Below, in pieces: positions 46,715-56,151 of a stretch of 64,000 nt of DNA; positions within the stretch are counted from its first letter, which is position 1, and the number at the start of each line of letters is the position of its first letter. A program made the position numbers and the translations under genes. The notes below the pieces were generated by a model. The model was not told the DNA's origin. It did no database searches and saw only the letters and a list, made by a program, of their open reading frames with translations. Origin of the DNA: Bradyrhizobium betae (GTDB taxonomy: Bacteria > Pseudomonadota > Alphaproteobacteria > Rhizobiales > Xanthobacteraceae); NCBI RefSeq assembly GCF_008932115.1, contig NZ_CP044543.1, forward strand, positions 1,674,001 through 1,738,000, read 5' to 3'.

Positions 46715-48019
46715 ATGACAGTGACCGACATTGCGAGCCGAACCTACAATCACAGCTGGCGGCTGGATCCCATCGTCCGCAGCCTGCTTGATACCGACTT
46801 CTATAAGCTATTGATGTTACAGATGATTCGGGAGTCTTACCCGAGTCAGCAGGTGACCTTCTCGGTCATCAACCGCTCGCGCCATGTGCGGCTCGCCGAG
46901 ATCATCGACGAGGACGAGCTGCGCGCCCAGCTCGACCACGCCCGCACCATCCGCTTCGCCAAGAAGGAGCTGATCTGGCTTGCCGGCAACACCTTCTACG
47001 GCAAGACCCACATGTTCTCGGCGGACTTCATCCGCTGGCTCGCCGAATTCCGTCTGCCCGAATACGAGCTGCGCAAGGTCGAGGGGCAGTATGAATTGCA
47101 TTTCCACGGGCCGTGGAGCCACACCACGATGTGGGAGATTCCGGCGCTTGCCATCCTCAACGAATTGCGCTCGCGCGCTGCGATGAAGGGTCGCGGACGC
47201 TTCGAGCTCGACGTGCTCTATGCCCGCGCCAAGGCCAAGCTGTGGACCAAGGTCGAGCGTCTGCGCAAACTCGAGAATCTGAAGCTCTCCGACTTCGGCA
47301 CGCGCCGCCGCCACGGCTTCCTGTGGCAGCGCTGGTGCGTCGAGGCGGTGAAGGAAGGCCTGGGCCCGTCCTTCATCGGTACCTCGAACGTGCTGCTCGC
47401 GATGGACAATGACCTCGAAGCCATCGGCACCAACGCGCATGAGCTGCCGATGGTGGCGGCCGCGCTCGCCAGGGACGACGAGGAATTGCGCTGGGCGCCC
47501 TATCGGATTCTCGACCAGTGGCGGCAGACCTATGGCGGCAACCTCCTGATCGCGCTGCCCGACGCATTCGGCACGAAAGCCTTTCTGCGCGATGCGCCGG
47601 AATGGGTGGCCGACTGGACCGGCTTCCGTCCCGACAGCGCGCCGCCGATCCAGGCCGGCGAGGAGATCATCGCCTGGTGGGAGAAGAAAGGCCGCAACCC
47701 CAGGGACAAGCTGCTCGTGTTCTCCGACGCGATGGACGTCGGCTCGATCGAGGAGACCTATCACCACTTCGCGGGCCGCTCGCGGCTCTCGTTCGGCTGG
47801 GGCACCAATCTCACCAATGATTTCGTCGGCTGTCCGCCGGATGGCTCGATCAATCTCGATCCGATCTCGATTGTCTGCAAGGTGACGTCGGTTGACGGCC
47901 ACCCGGCCGTCAAGCTCTCGGACAATCCGGAGAAAGCGACCGGCCTTCCCTCCGAGATCGAACGTTATCTGCGCGTGTTCGGCGACGCCGGTCGCGTGCG
48001 CAAGCCGGTGCTAGTGTAG
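46715..48019 (+). CDS. pncB: Nicotinate phosphoribosyltransferase
   Basis: A 434-residue enzyme, full family length, catalysing nicotinate plus PRPP to nicotinate mononucleotide in NAD salvage. Family motifs: [44 protein letters not shown] with [10 protein letters not shown] holding the His phosphorylated in catalysis, and [15 protein letters not shown] at 46715. It converges with the TetR gene. Confidence 0.95.
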   Translation: MTVTDIASRTYNHSWRLDPIVRSLLDTDFYKLLMLQMIRESYPSQQVTFSVINRSRHVRLAEIIDEDELRAQLDHARTIRFAKKELIWLAGNTFYGKTHMFSADFIRWLAEFRLPEYELRKVEGQYELHFHGPWSHTTMWEIPALAILNELRSRAAMKGRGRFELDVLYARAKAKLWTKVERLRKLENLKLSDFGTRRRHGFLWQRWCVEAVKEGLGPSFIGTSNVLLAMDNDLEAIGTNAHELPMVAAALARDDEELRWAPYRILDQWRQTYGGNLLIALPDAFGTKAFLRDAPEWVADWTGFRPDSAPPIQAGEEIIAWWEKKGRNPRDKLLVFSDAMDVGSIEETYHHFAGRSRLSFGWGTNLTNDFVGCPPDGSINLDPISIVCKVTSVDGHPAVKLSDNPEKATGLPSEIERYLRVFGDAGRVRKPVLV

Positions 48020-48047
48020 CGCTGGTCGACGACGCGCCCCGACAGCG

Positions 48048-48668
48048 TTACCGCGCGGGCACAATCCCGAGACCGGCCAGGTGCGCGTCGAGAAACTGGT
48101 CGAGCTGCTGGCGCAGCATCTGCGGCGGCACAGCGATCATGCGCTCCTCAAGACCGAGCGAGATGATGCCATGCACCGCGGAAAACAGGGTGCGCGACAG
48201 GAGCGCGATCTTCACGTCATCCGCATCCGGCAACAGCCGCACCAGGGGCGGATGCATCAGCGCGAAGGCATGCATCACCATCTGAAGGATGTCATCGGGG
48301 TAAGGGCGATCGTCCTCCATCCGATGCTCGAACAGCGAGCGCAGCAAATTGGCGTGCTCGGAGAAGAATTCGAGATAGGTCTCAGCAAGCCCATACAGTT
48401 GGCGAACAGGGTCCTCTGCCGGAACCCCGCTTAGCCGCACCGTCAGAGCCTGCACCGTCTCCCGATTGACCGTCAGGATCACCCCGTCGAAGTCGCCGAA
48501 CTCGTTATAGACGCTGCCGACCGAGCAGCCGGCGGCCTCCGCGACGTCCCGAACCTTCAACGATCTCAATCCTTTAGCGGCGATAATGCCACGGGCGATC
48601 TCCAGGATCTGGAGCCGCCTCCGGAATTTTTTATGGTCGCGCGGCGATTCTTTTTGAACATTGTTCAT
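48048..48668 (-). CDS. TetR-family transcriptional repressor
   Basis: A 206-residue TetR protein. HTH: ARGIIAAKGLRSLKVRDVAE, AAGCSVGSVYNEFGDFDGVI. The C-terminal ligand domain (LYGLAETYLEFFSEHANLLR, SRTLFSAVHGIISLGLEERM) is of the TetR_C WHG type. ATG 48668 is inside a palindrome; the longer upstream frame is a shadow. It is divergent from an 88-residue gene across 51 bases that contain two copies of the same palindrome, so it almost certainly represses itself and the divergent gene(s). The effector is unknown; a fatty-acid or lipid signal is plausible because the next gene is a phospholipid acyltransferase. Confidence 0.9.
   Translation of the reverse strand: MNNVQKESPRDHKKFRRRLQILEIARGIIAAKGLRSLKVRDVAEAAGCSVGSVYNEFGDFDGVILTVNRETVQALTVRLSGVPAEDPVRQLYGLAETYLEFFSEHANLLRSLFEHRMEDDRPYPDDILQMVMHAFALMHPPLVRLLPDADDVKIALLSRTLFSAVHGIISLGLEERMIAVPPQMLRQQLDQFLDAHLAGLGIVPAR
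48655..48667. promoter_or_regulatory. TetR operator 1 (TGAACA-T-TGTTCA)
   Basis: A perfect 6+1+6 inverted repeat covering the start codon region of the TetR gene. Its centre is 30 bases from that of operator 2, about three helical turns. Confidence 0.8.
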
Positions 48669-48683
48669 TTTAAAGCTACTCAA

Positions 48684-48698
48684 TTGAACATTGTTCAA
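48684..48698. promoter_or_regulatory. TetR operator 2 (TTGAACA-T-TGTTCAA)
   Basis: A perfect 7+1+7 inverted repeat with the same core as operator 1, 21 bases before the start of the 88-residue gene. Two matched sites between divergent genes strongly suggest TetR autoregulation. Confidence 0.85.
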
Positions 48699-48719
48699 AT
48701 TAACCTGGAGGACTGCAAA

Positions 48720-48986
48720 ATGCAAACGCTCGCTGTTGATATCGCCACCACCTTCGTCGATGACGCGGCGGCTCTCGTGACCGGATTGGGCCGAACCCTC
48801 TGGCGGTTCGCCATGGCCCCGGTCGATCGCATCGCCAATGCCTGCGACATTGCCGGCGTGCTCACCGAGCGCCGCGCGACCTTCCGGATGTGGCGGGCCA
48901 ACCGCGCCCGTGCCCGTCGCGAGGGCCGCCGGTTCAGCCTGCTCGGCCGCCTCTCGCCCTTTCGGCATCTCGCCCATCTCACGTAA
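48720..48986 (+). CDS. 88-aa protein under TetR control
   Basis: A short protein beginning MQTLAVDIATTFVDDAAALV with GGAGG nine bases upstream of ATG 48720. A helical N-terminal half (RTLWRFAMAPVDRIANACD) is followed by a highly basic segment (RMWRANRARARREGRRFSLL). No membrane helix and no recognised family. Divergence from the TetR gene with two operators between them makes it the primary TetR target. Confidence 0.7.
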   Translation: MQTLAVDIATTFVDDAAALVTGLGRTLWRFAMAPVDRIANACDIAGVLTERRATFRMWRANRARARREGRRFSLLGRLSPFRHLAHLT

Positions 48987-49347
48987 GGCGGGCTCACCCG
49001 GCGCGTTCCGATCAGATCAAACACAATATCTGGTTGCAACGAAGGGCTTACCATGTCCCGGCATCGGCAGCCGGTTTTGCGGCTCTTCGCAATGCGGCTC
49101 AACTTTTCTTCATCGCCCGGCGCGGTATCCCGGCAGGTACGGCGCTTCCGTCCTGACCACAGCTGCGACCAGATATTTGCGAACCTAACGAGATCACTTG
49201 GAGACCAACAGGATCGGAAGGATCGAAGGGACAGAGCAGACCGGCGGGCGTCCCCACCCCGCCATCGTTCGCCCTACGCAAATCCGGTCGTGACGTCTCA
49301 CCGACAGCACAAGAACTTCAGGCCGTTTTTCCAAAACAGGACTCGTC
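48987..49347. other. 361-bp gap between the 88-aa gene and the acyltransferase fusion
   Basis: No gene or clear terminator seen. Short frames on both strands lack protein character. It may hold a second promoter for the large fusion gene. Confidence 0.45.
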
Positions 49348-52300
49348 ATGATCAGGGAATTGATGTCGTCACGCCGCTTCGCGCCGCTGTTCTGGGCGCA
49401 ATTCTTCTCGGCGCTCAATGACAACGTGCTCAAGAACGCACTCGTCATTATCCTGCTTTACAGTGCCGCGACCGGCCACGGCGATGCCCTGGTAACGGTG
49501 GCAGGCGCCGTCTTCATCTTTCCCTATTTCATCCTGTCCGGGCTCGGCGGTCAGCTCGCCGACAAATACGTCAAATCCGTCGTCGCGCGGCGGCTCAAAT
49601 TCGCCGAGATTTTCGCCGCGGGTTTTGCCGCCTCCGGCTTCTTCCTGCACTCGGTGCCGCTGCTGTTCACAGCGCTGGCGCTGTTCGGCGTCATCGCCGC
49701 CCTGTTCGGCCCCGTGAAATACGCCATGCTGCCGGACCAGCTCGAGCTCGGTGAACTCGCAACCGGCAACGCGCTGGTCGAAGGCGCGACCTTCATGGCC
49801 ATCCTGCTCGGAACCGTTGCCGGCGGCCAGTTCGTGGCCGGATCCGCGCATATGGGCTGGGTCGCATCAGCCGTGGTCGTCCTGGCCCTGCTGTCCTGGG
49901 CCTTCGCGTCTCGTATTCCGCAGACGACGCCGTCCGCGCCAGATCTGCCCGTCAACGTCAATCCATGGACCTCGACGCTCAGCCTGCTGAAAACGTTGCA
50001 TGCCGATCACCGGCTGTGGGACGGCACCGTGATCGTCTCCTGGTTCTGGCTGGTCGGCGCCGTCGTGCTGTCGCTGCTGCCGGCGCTGGTCAAGGACGTC
50101 GTCGGTGGCACCGAGGGCGTGGTGACGCTGTGCCTGGCGATCTTCGCGATCGGCATCGCCATCGGCTCGCTGTTCGCGGCCAGCCTTAGTCATGTTCGCC
50201 CGAACCTCGCGCTGGTGCCGATCGGCGCCATCATCATGGGGTTTGCCGGCCTCGATCTCGCCTGGGCCATCGGCGTGACCGCCAGGGGCCAGGATATCAC
50301 CGCGGCCGACTTCGCAACCTCGTTCGCGGGCCTGCGCATGCTCGTCGACTTCGTCGCCTTCGCATTCGGCGGCGGCCTGTTCGTCGTTCCCTCTTTCGCC
50401 GCCGTCCAGGCCTGGTCGGCACCGTCCGAGCGCGCCCGCATCATCGCCGCCGGCAATGTGCTGCAGGCCGCCTTCATGGTGGTCGGCTCGCTATTCGTCG
50501 CACTGTTGCAGGCGGCGGGCCTTCACATCGGCTGGATCTTCTTCGGCCTCGGCGTCGCCAGCTTCGGCGCGGTGTGGTTCGTGCTGACGAAGTGGGGCAA
50601 GGAAGGCGTCCGCGACTTCGGCGGCTTGCTGTTCCGCGCGCTGTTCCGCACCGAGATTCGCGGCCTCGAGAACCTGCCGCCTCCGGGCACGCGCATGTTG
50701 ATCGCGCCCAACCATGTCAGCCTGATCGACGGCCCGCTGCTCCACGCCGTGCTGCCGATCGATGCCAGCTTCGCGGTGGATACCGGCATCGCCAAGGCCT
50801 GGTGGGCCAAGCCGTTCCTGCGCGTGGTCAAGCACTACACCATGGACCCGACCAAGCCGCTGGCTGCACGCGACCTGATCAAGCTCGTCGCCGCGGGCGA
50901 GCCGGTGGTGATCTTCCCGGAAGGACGCATCACCGTCTCCGGATCGCTGATGAAGGTCTATGACGGCACCGCGATGATCGCGGACAAGGCCGATGCGGTG
51001 GTCGTGCCCGTTCGCATCGAAGGCGCCCAGCGCTCGCATCTCAGCTACCTCAACTCCAGCCAGATCAAGCGCTCGTGGTTTCCGCGGGTGACGGTCACCA
51101 TCCTGCCGCCGATCAAGCTGCCGGTCGATCCGTCGCTGAAGGGCAAGGCACGCCGCAATGCCGCTGGCGCCGCACTCCAGGACGTCATGATCGATGCGAT
51201 GGTCAAGAACGCCATGCTCGATCACACCCTGTTCGAAGCACTGGGCCACGCCTATCGCGACCGTGATACCGGCAAGGTCATCATCGAGGACGCGCTCGGC
51301 ACCAAGCTGACCTATCGCAAGCTTATTCTCGGCGCGCAGGTTCTGAGCCGCAAGATCGAGACCGGCACCGCGATCGGCGAGAATGTCGGCGTGCTGTTGC
51401 CGAATTCCGCGGGCGTCGCCGTCGTCTTCATGGCGCTGCAGAACATCGGCCGCGTCCCGGCAATGCTCAATTTCTCGGCCGGCCCGGTCAACGTCCTCGC
51501 CGCCATGAAGGCGGCGCAGGTCAAGACCGTGCTGACGTCGCAGGCCTTCATCGAGAAGGGCAAGCTCGACAAGTTGATGGCCGCGATCTCCGCCGAAGCG
51601 CACGTCGTCTATCTGGAGGACGTCCGCGCCTCGATCGGCACGGCCGACAAGATCAAGGGGCTGCTTGCCGGCACCACGCCGCGCGTCGTCCGCCAGCCCA
51701 ACGATCCGGCCGTCGTGCTGTTCACGTCAGGCTCGGAAGGCACGCCCAAGGGCGTCGTGCTGTCCCACCGCAACATCCTCGCCAACGCGGCCCAGGCACT
51801 GGCGCGGGTCGATGCCAACGCCAACGACAAGGTGTTCAACGTGCTGCCGGTGTTCCACTCGTTCGGCCTGACAGGCGGAATGATGATGCCGATGCTCGCG
51901 GGCATTCCGATCTACATGTATCCCTCGCCGCTGCACTACCGGATCGTGCCCGAGCTGATCTACCAGACCGGCGCAACCATCCTGTTCGGCACCGACACGT
52001 TCCTCTCCGGCTATGCCCGCTCGGCGCATGCCTACGACTTCCGCACCCTGCGCCTGGTGATCGCCGGCGCGGAGGCGGTGAAGGATCGGACACGCCAGGT
52101 GTTCATGGAGCGCTACGGCATCCGCATCCTCGAAGGCTATGGCGTCACCGAGACCGCGCCGGTGCTGGCGATGAACACGCCGATGGCCAACCGTCCCGGC
52201 ACCGTCGGCCGCCTCTCGCCGCTGATGGAAAGCAAGCTCGATCCGGTCCCCGGCATCGAGGAGGGCGGACGCCTGTCGGTGCGCGGGCCGAACGTGATGC

Positions 52301-52752
52301 TTGGCTACCTCAGGGTCGAGAATCCCGGCGTACTCGAGGTACTCCCCGAGGGCTGGCACGACACCGGTGACATCGTCGCGATCGACCCGGCCGGCTTCAT
52401 CATCATCAAGGGGCGCGCCAAGCGCTTCGCCAAGATCGCGGGCGAAATGGTCTCGCTGTCGGTGGTCGAGGCTATCGCAACCACGCTGTGGCCGCAGGCC
52501 GCATCGGTCGCCGTGTCGATCCCCGACCAGCGCAAGGGCGAGCGCATCGTGTTGCTGACCACGGAGAAGAACGCCGAGCGCAGCGCGATGCAGGGACAGG
52601 CCAAGACGATCGGAGCGTCCGAGCTCACCGTGCCCGCGGCGATCATGGTGGTCGACAAGGTGCCGCTGCTCGGCACCGGCAAGACCGACTACGTCACCGC
52701 CACGACAATGGCCCGTGAGCAGGCGTCGGCACCGGAGCGCGAGGTGGCGTAA
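49348..52752 (+). CDS. LplT-PlsC-acyl-ACP synthetase fusion (acyl-[ACP]-phospholipid O-acyltransferase)
   Basis: A 1134-residue three-part protein. Residues 1-415 form an MFS lysophospholipid flippase like LplT (FSALNDNVLKNALVIILLYS, GPVKYAMLPDQLE). Residues about 430-620 are a PlsC acyltransferase with the HX4D motif His456-Asp461 (NHVSLID) and FPEGRITV. The rest is an AMP-binding acyl-ACP synthetase with P-loop FTSGSEGTPKG (about 792-802), GYGVTETAPV and WHDTGD. E. coli makes LplT and Aas separately. The enzyme imports and re-acylates lysophospholipids at the inner membrane. AGGA lies before the ATG. Confidence 0.93.
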   Translation: MIRELMSSRRFAPLFWAQFFSALNDNVLKNALVIILLYSAATGHGDALVTVAGAVFIFPYFILSGLGGQLADKYVKSVVARRLKFAEIFAAGFAASGFFLHSVPLLFTALALFGVIAALFGPVKYAMLPDQLELGELATGNALVEGATFMAILLGTVAGGQFVAGSAHMGWVASAVVVLALLSWAFASRIPQTTPSAPDLPVNVNPWTSTLSLLKTLHADHRLWDGTVIVSWFWLVGAVVLSLLPALVKDVVGGTEGVVTLCLAIFAIGIAIGSLFAASLSHVRPNLALVPIGAIIMGFAGLDLAWAIGVTARGQDITAADFATSFAGLRMLVDFVAFAFGGGLFVVPSFAAVQAWSAPSERARIIAAGNVLQAAFMVVGSLFVALLQAAGLHIGWIFFGLGVASFGAVWFVLTKWGKEGVRDFGGLLFRALFRTEIRGLENLPPPGTRMLIAPNHVSLIDGPLLHAVLPIDASFAVDTGIAKAWWAKPFLRVVKHYTMDPTKPLAARDLIKLVAAGEPVVIFPEGRITVSGSLMKVYDGTAMIADKADAVVVPVRIEGAQRSHLSYLNSSQIKRSWFPRVTVTILPPIKLPVDPSLKGKARRNAAGAALQDVMIDAMVKNAMLDHTLFEALGHAYRDRDTGKVIIEDALGTKLTYRKLILGAQVLSRKIETGTAIGENVGVLLPNSAGVAVVFMALQNIGRVPAMLNFSAGPVNVLAAMKAAQVKTVLTSQAFIEKGKLDKLMAAISAEAHVVYLEDVRASIGTADKIKGLLAGTTPRVVRQPNDPAVVLFTSGSEGTPKGVVLSHRNILANAAQALARVDANANDKVFNVLPVFHSFGLTGGMMMPMLAGIPIYMYPSPLHYRIVPELIYQTGATILFGTDTFLSGYARSAHAYDFRTLRLVIAGAEAVKDRTRQVFMERYGIRILEGYGVTETAPVLAMNTPMANRPGTVGRLSPLMESKLDPVPGIEEGGRLSVRGPNVMLGYLRVENPGVLEVLPEGWHDTGDIVAIDPAGFIIIKGRAKRFAKIAGEMVSLSVVEAIATTLWPQAASVAVSIPDQRKGERIVLLTTEKNAERSAMQGQAKTIGASELTVPAAIMVVDKVPLLGTGKTDYVTATTMAREQASAPEREVA

Positions 52753-52759
52753 GATCAGG

Positions 52760-52800
52760 CCACCGCTGTCGCCCCGCGAATACCCGGTGCGACAGCGTGG
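52760..52800. terminator. Hairpin between convergent fusion gene and tcuB
   Basis: CGCTGTCGC (52764-52772) pairs with GCGACAGCG (52789-52797), extended by CCAC/TGG with one bulge; 16-base loop. No T-run on either side, but the position between convergent stops suits a bidirectional terminator. Confidence 0.5.
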
Positions 52801-52816
52801 TGCTACCGCACGCCCC

Positions 52817-53923
52817 TCAAGAGCCGGCTTCGCCCCGTCGTTCCTGTGCATAGCGCACCAGGGCCGTAAAGCGATAGATGCCGTGGACGAACTTGCCGTA
52901 GGGCATGGTGATGAACAGCGCGAACACCGCGCCGAGATGCAGCGCCAGCAGCGGCCCCATTACCGCGGTCTCCCGCAGGAGCAGAAGCAGCATGCCGGTG
53001 AGACCAGTCAGGAACAGCATGGCGATGAAGCCGACATCCATGCCGTAGCGCTGCGCGTCGAGCAGTTCGGCCGCGCGGCGTGACTTTGCGATGAACAGGC
53101 CGATCGGGCCGACGACAAGGCCGATGCCGCCGAGCGTACCCAACACCACGGGCAGGTCCCACCAGGGATACGGCGCTTCGCGGGCGAACAGATAGTGATA
53201 CAGCGTGGCGACGGAGGTCGCGGCAAAGCACAGCAGGAAGCCGTAGAACGTCAGGTGGTGGTATAGCTTGCGCCGGTCGGTCGGCTTCTCGTCCTCGTTG
53301 TAGCAGCCAACGCCCCCGCCATGGAGATAGCGCAGCTCGCCCGCATCGCGGATCGCCTGAAAGATCGAGCCGCCGTCGGCGCGGCCGCCGATCGGCGTGC
53401 CGATATCGCGCCAGAACGCGCGCACGCTCATGACCAGCGCGAGGATCGCGTAAAGGAAGGCGGCGCTGAACAATGCGGCCATCACATTGTGCGGCATCAG
53501 CTTGTAGAAGGCGCCGGGGCCGGTGTGCACGCCGAACAGCACGGCGCGGTCGTTCAAGGCGACAAAGCCGAGGATGAAGGCCGCCATGCTGAGCGCGGCG
53601 ACGATGCTGATGACGAGACCGTTGCGGGCGAAGGCGCCGGACAACGATTGCGGCCAGGCGTAGGCGGCATAGGACTCGGCGCGTGCGACAGCCAAAGTCT
53701 GCGGGACGTTGACGTTGAACTCGTGTGGCGGCGAGAACTGGCAGTCGACGTAGCAGGCGCCGCAGGAATGGCAGAGATTGGCGAGATAATTGAGGTCGCC
53801 ATCGGAGAAGGCGCGGCGCATCTCCATGGCCGGGAACACCGCGCAGAGTCCCTCGCAGTAGCGGCAGGAATTGCAGACCGTCATCAGACGGTCGGCCTCG
53901 TCCAGGATCCTAGTTCCGTGCAT
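52817..53923 (-). CDS. tcuB: TcuB/CitB tricarballylate utilisation 4Fe-4S membrane protein
   Basis: A 368-residue membrane protein that passes electrons from TcuA to the quinone pool. Two cluster motifs at the N-terminus: Cys17, 20, 23, 27 (CNSCRYCEGLC) and Cys51, 54, 57, 61 (CHSCGACYVDC). About six to seven membrane helices follow (FILGFVALNDR..., FAATSVATLYHYLFA, GFIAMLFLTGLTGMLLLL). Its start overlaps the tcuA 3' end by 14 bases. Together TcuAB oxidise tricarballylate to cis-aconitate. Confidence 0.92.
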   Translation of the reverse strand: MHGTRILDEADRLMTVCNSCRYCEGLCAVFPAMEMRRAFSDGDLNYLANLCHSCGACYVDCQFSPPHEFNVNVPQTLAVARAESYAAYAWPQSLSGAFARNGLVISIVAALSMAAFILGFVALNDRAVLFGVHTGPGAFYKLMPHNVMAALFSAAFLYAILALVMSVRAFWRDIGTPIGGRADGGSIFQAIRDAGELRYLHGGGVGCYNEDEKPTDRRKLYHHLTFYGFLLCFAATSVATLYHYLFAREAPYPWWDLPVVLGTLGGIGLVVGPIGLFIAKSRRAAELLDAQRYGMDVGFIAMLFLTGLTGMLLLLLRETAVMGPLLALHLGAVFALFITMPYGKFVHGIYRFTALVRYAQERRGEAGS

Positions 53924-55301
53924 GTTTCGCCGCTTCCCGTCCTGCGATCCGCCCGAACACGCTGCCGATGGTCATGCCCATGCCGGCGGCATAGCCCTTG
54001 CCGAGCACGTTGCCCGCCATGATCTCGCCGGCCGCGAACATGTTGGCCGACGGCCTGCCGTCAGCCATCAGCATACGCGACTCCTTGTTCACGCGCGTGC
54101 CGAGATAGGTGAAGGTGATGCCGGGCCGGACCGGATAGGCGAGATAAGGCGGCGTCTCGATCCGCCGTGCCCAATGCGTCTTCTGCGGCGTGACGCCCTC
54201 GGTGCGGCAGTCGTCCAGAATGGTATGGTCGAACGTGCCGGGCCGCACGGCGGCGTTGAATTCGGTGATGGTTTTCTCCAGCGCAGCCGGATCGAGTTCC
54301 AGCTTGCCAGCGAGTTCGGCGACCGTCTGCCCCGCAATCGGCGGAAACAGCGTCGGCATGAAGCTCGTAACAACGGTCGAATCGAAGATGATGTAGGCGA
54401 TCTGATCGGGCTGCGCCGCGACCAGCCGGCCCCAGATCGCATAGCGCTTCGGCCAAAGGTCCTCGCCCTCGTCGTAGAAGCGCTGCGAGTGCTTATTGAC
54501 GACGATGCCGAACACGACCGAGTCGTGGCGGGTGATGATGCCGCCGTCGAATTTCGGCGCGCGGGCGTCGATCGCGACCGCGTGGCATTGGGTGGGATCG
54601 CCAACCTCCTGCACGCCCTTGTCGAGCAGCATCTTCAGGATCGAGCCGCGGTTATAGGGCGTGCCTCGGATCAGGAAATTGTCGGCGGCCTCGCCCCAAT
54701 ACTGCTTCAGCCATTCGATGTTGGCCTCGAACCCGCCGGCCGCGGCGACCAGCGACGTCGCGCGAATCTCGGTCTCGCCCCTGATCGGCCGCTTGAGACG
54801 CGCGGCAAGGAACATGCCGTCCTCGATTACGAGATCGGTGACCTCGGCGTCGTATTCGACGTCGACGCCGAGCCGTTCCGCGGTCAAGTATAACGCGTTC
54901 AACATCGCGCGGCCGCCGCCGAGGAAAAAGGAGTTGGTGCGGCCAAGGCTCAGCGTGCCGCCGAGCGAGGGTTGCCAGCGTACGCCCTGCTCCACGATCC
55001 AGTTCAGGATGTCCTTGGACTCCCGGATCATGTGACGGGCGAGCACCTCGTCGGTCTTCCCGCCGGTCACGCGCAGCAGATCCTCCCAGAATTCCTCCTC
55101 GGTATAGGGGCCGGTCAGGATCTCGGTCGCGGCGTCGTGAGCGCAGCGCATGTTGCGGGTATGCCGGGTGTTGCCGCCGCGATAGAACTTTGGCGCGCCT
55201 TCGAGCACGAGGACCGAGGCGCCGCCGCGGCGCGCCGAGATCGCCGCGCAAAGCGCCGCATTGCCGCCGCCGATCACCAGCACGTCGTATTTGCTGCTCA
55301 T
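53910..55301 (-). CDS. tcuA: TcuA FAD-dependent tricarballylate dehydrogenase
   Basis: A 463-residue FAD_binding_2 dehydrogenase. N-terminal dinucleotide motif VLVIGGGNAALCAAISARRG, HTRNMRCAHDA, and the C-terminal MFAAGEIMAGNVLGKGYAAG with GMTIGSVFGRIAG. ATG 55301 (MSSKYDVLV) is chosen over a long upstream open frame without coding character. No TcuC transporter gene is adjacent. A closely related substrate cannot be excluded. Divergent GntR regulator with a palindrome in the shared region. Confidence 0.92.
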   Translation of the reverse strand: MSSKYDVLVIGGGNAALCAAISARRGGASVLVLEGAPKFYRGGNTRHTRNMRCAHDAATEILTGPYTEEEFWEDLLRVTGGKTDEVLARHMIRESKDILNWIVEQGVRWQPSLGGTLSLGRTNSFFLGGGRAMLNALYLTAERLGVDVEYDAEVTDLVIEDGMFLAARLKRPIRGETEIRATSLVAAAGGFEANIEWLKQYWGEAADNFLIRGTPYNRGSILKMLLDKGVQEVGDPTQCHAVAIDARAPKFDGGIITRHDSVVFGIVVNKHSQRFYDEGEDLWPKRYAIWGRLVAAQPDQIAYIIFDSTVVTSFMPTLFPPIAGQTVAELAGKLELDPAALEKTITEFNAAVRPGTFDHTILDDCRTEGVTPQKTHWARRIETPPYLAYPVRPGITFTYLGTRVNKESRMLMADGRPSANMFAAGEIMAGNVLGKGYAAGMGMTIGSVFGRIAGREAAKHARN

Positions 55302-55382
55302 GCCGTCTGCCCGATGCGACGAAGAGTTAGAGACATTCTGCCCGCCGGCGGCACCGGTCAACCGGTGCCGCCATTGCGCACG

Positions 55383-55394
55383 TTTGTATACAAA
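55383..55394. promoter_or_regulatory. GntR-type operator TTTGTATACAAA
   Basis: A perfect 12-bp palindrome of the TNGTNNNACNA type bound by FCD/FadR-family GntR regulators, between tcuA and the regulator gene. A second TATACA half-site follows ten bases on. Confidence 0.8.
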
Positions 55395-55462
55395 GATATA
55401 CAGATATGGCGCAAGCGGCATCTGTGCATAGGCAGGATGCGCTTGGCAGCCCAAGAGGACGC

Positions 55463-56146
55463 ATGGCCAGACGCCCGGCAAAGGCAGGCGGATCGATCGC
55501 ACGCGGCGGTGGCGTCGCGCTGGGCGAAGCGGTGTTCCGCTCGCTCTGCGAGGCGCTTCAAGCCGGCAGTTACCGCGCCGGCGACCGACTGCGCGAAGAA
55601 GAAGTCGCGCAACGGCTGAAGGTCAGCCGCACGCCGGTTCGAGAAGCGCTGGGCCGGCTCGCGGCCCGCGGCTTCGTAGAGCCCGCCGGTGGCCGCGGGG
55701 TGATCGTGCGCAACCTCGATATTTCCGAGGTGCTCGAACTCTACGCCATGCGCGAGATCATGGAGGGCGCCGCCGCGCGCCTCGCCGCCGAACACGCCTC
55801 GGCGACGGAGATCGATGCACTCAGGGATATCGAGCAGGCTTTTATCGAGACTTCCGAGACCGATGCGGCCGAGATGGCGAGACTCAACCGCGTCTTCCAC
55901 GAGGCCATCTGCCGCGCGGCGCGCAACCGCTATCTGGACAACGCCTCTCGCGAATTGCAGGACTGGATCGCCCTGCTCGGCCCCACCACCTTCACCGTGA
56001 CGGGACGCCCGTCGACCAGCCACGGCGAACATGAGGCCATCATCGCGGCCATTGCCGCGCACGACGGCAACAAGGCCGAACAGCTCGCGCGCGCGCATAT
56101 TCGCGAAGCGCTGCGCTGCCGGCTGAAGCTGCTGCAGAAGCAGTAG
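55463..56146 (+). CDS. GntR-family (FCD domain) regulator of tcuAB
   Basis: A 227-residue regulator. N-terminal winged HTH (QAGSYRAGDRLREEEVAQRL, KVSRTPVREALGRLAARGFV) and a C-terminal FCD ligand domain (LYAMREIMEGAAARLAAEHA, LNRVFHEAICRAA with the metal-binding His pattern, HGEHEAIIAAIAAHD). ATG 55463 with AGAGG before it is preferred to 55406, which has no ribosome binding site and abuts the operator. Divergent from tcuAB, so it likely represses them until tricarballylate or citrate-like acids bind. Confidence 0.88.
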   Translation: MARRPAKAGGSIARGGGVALGEAVFRSLCEALQAGSYRAGDRLREEEVAQRLKVSRTPVREALGRLAARGFVEPAGGRGVIVRNLDISEVLELYAMREIMEGAAARLAAEHASATEIDALRDIEQAFIETSETDAAEMARLNRVFHEAICRAARNRYLDNASRELQDWIALLGPTTFTVTGRPSTSHGEHEAIIAAIAAHDGNKAEQLARAHIREALRCRLKLLQKQ

Positions 56147-56151
56147 ACCGC

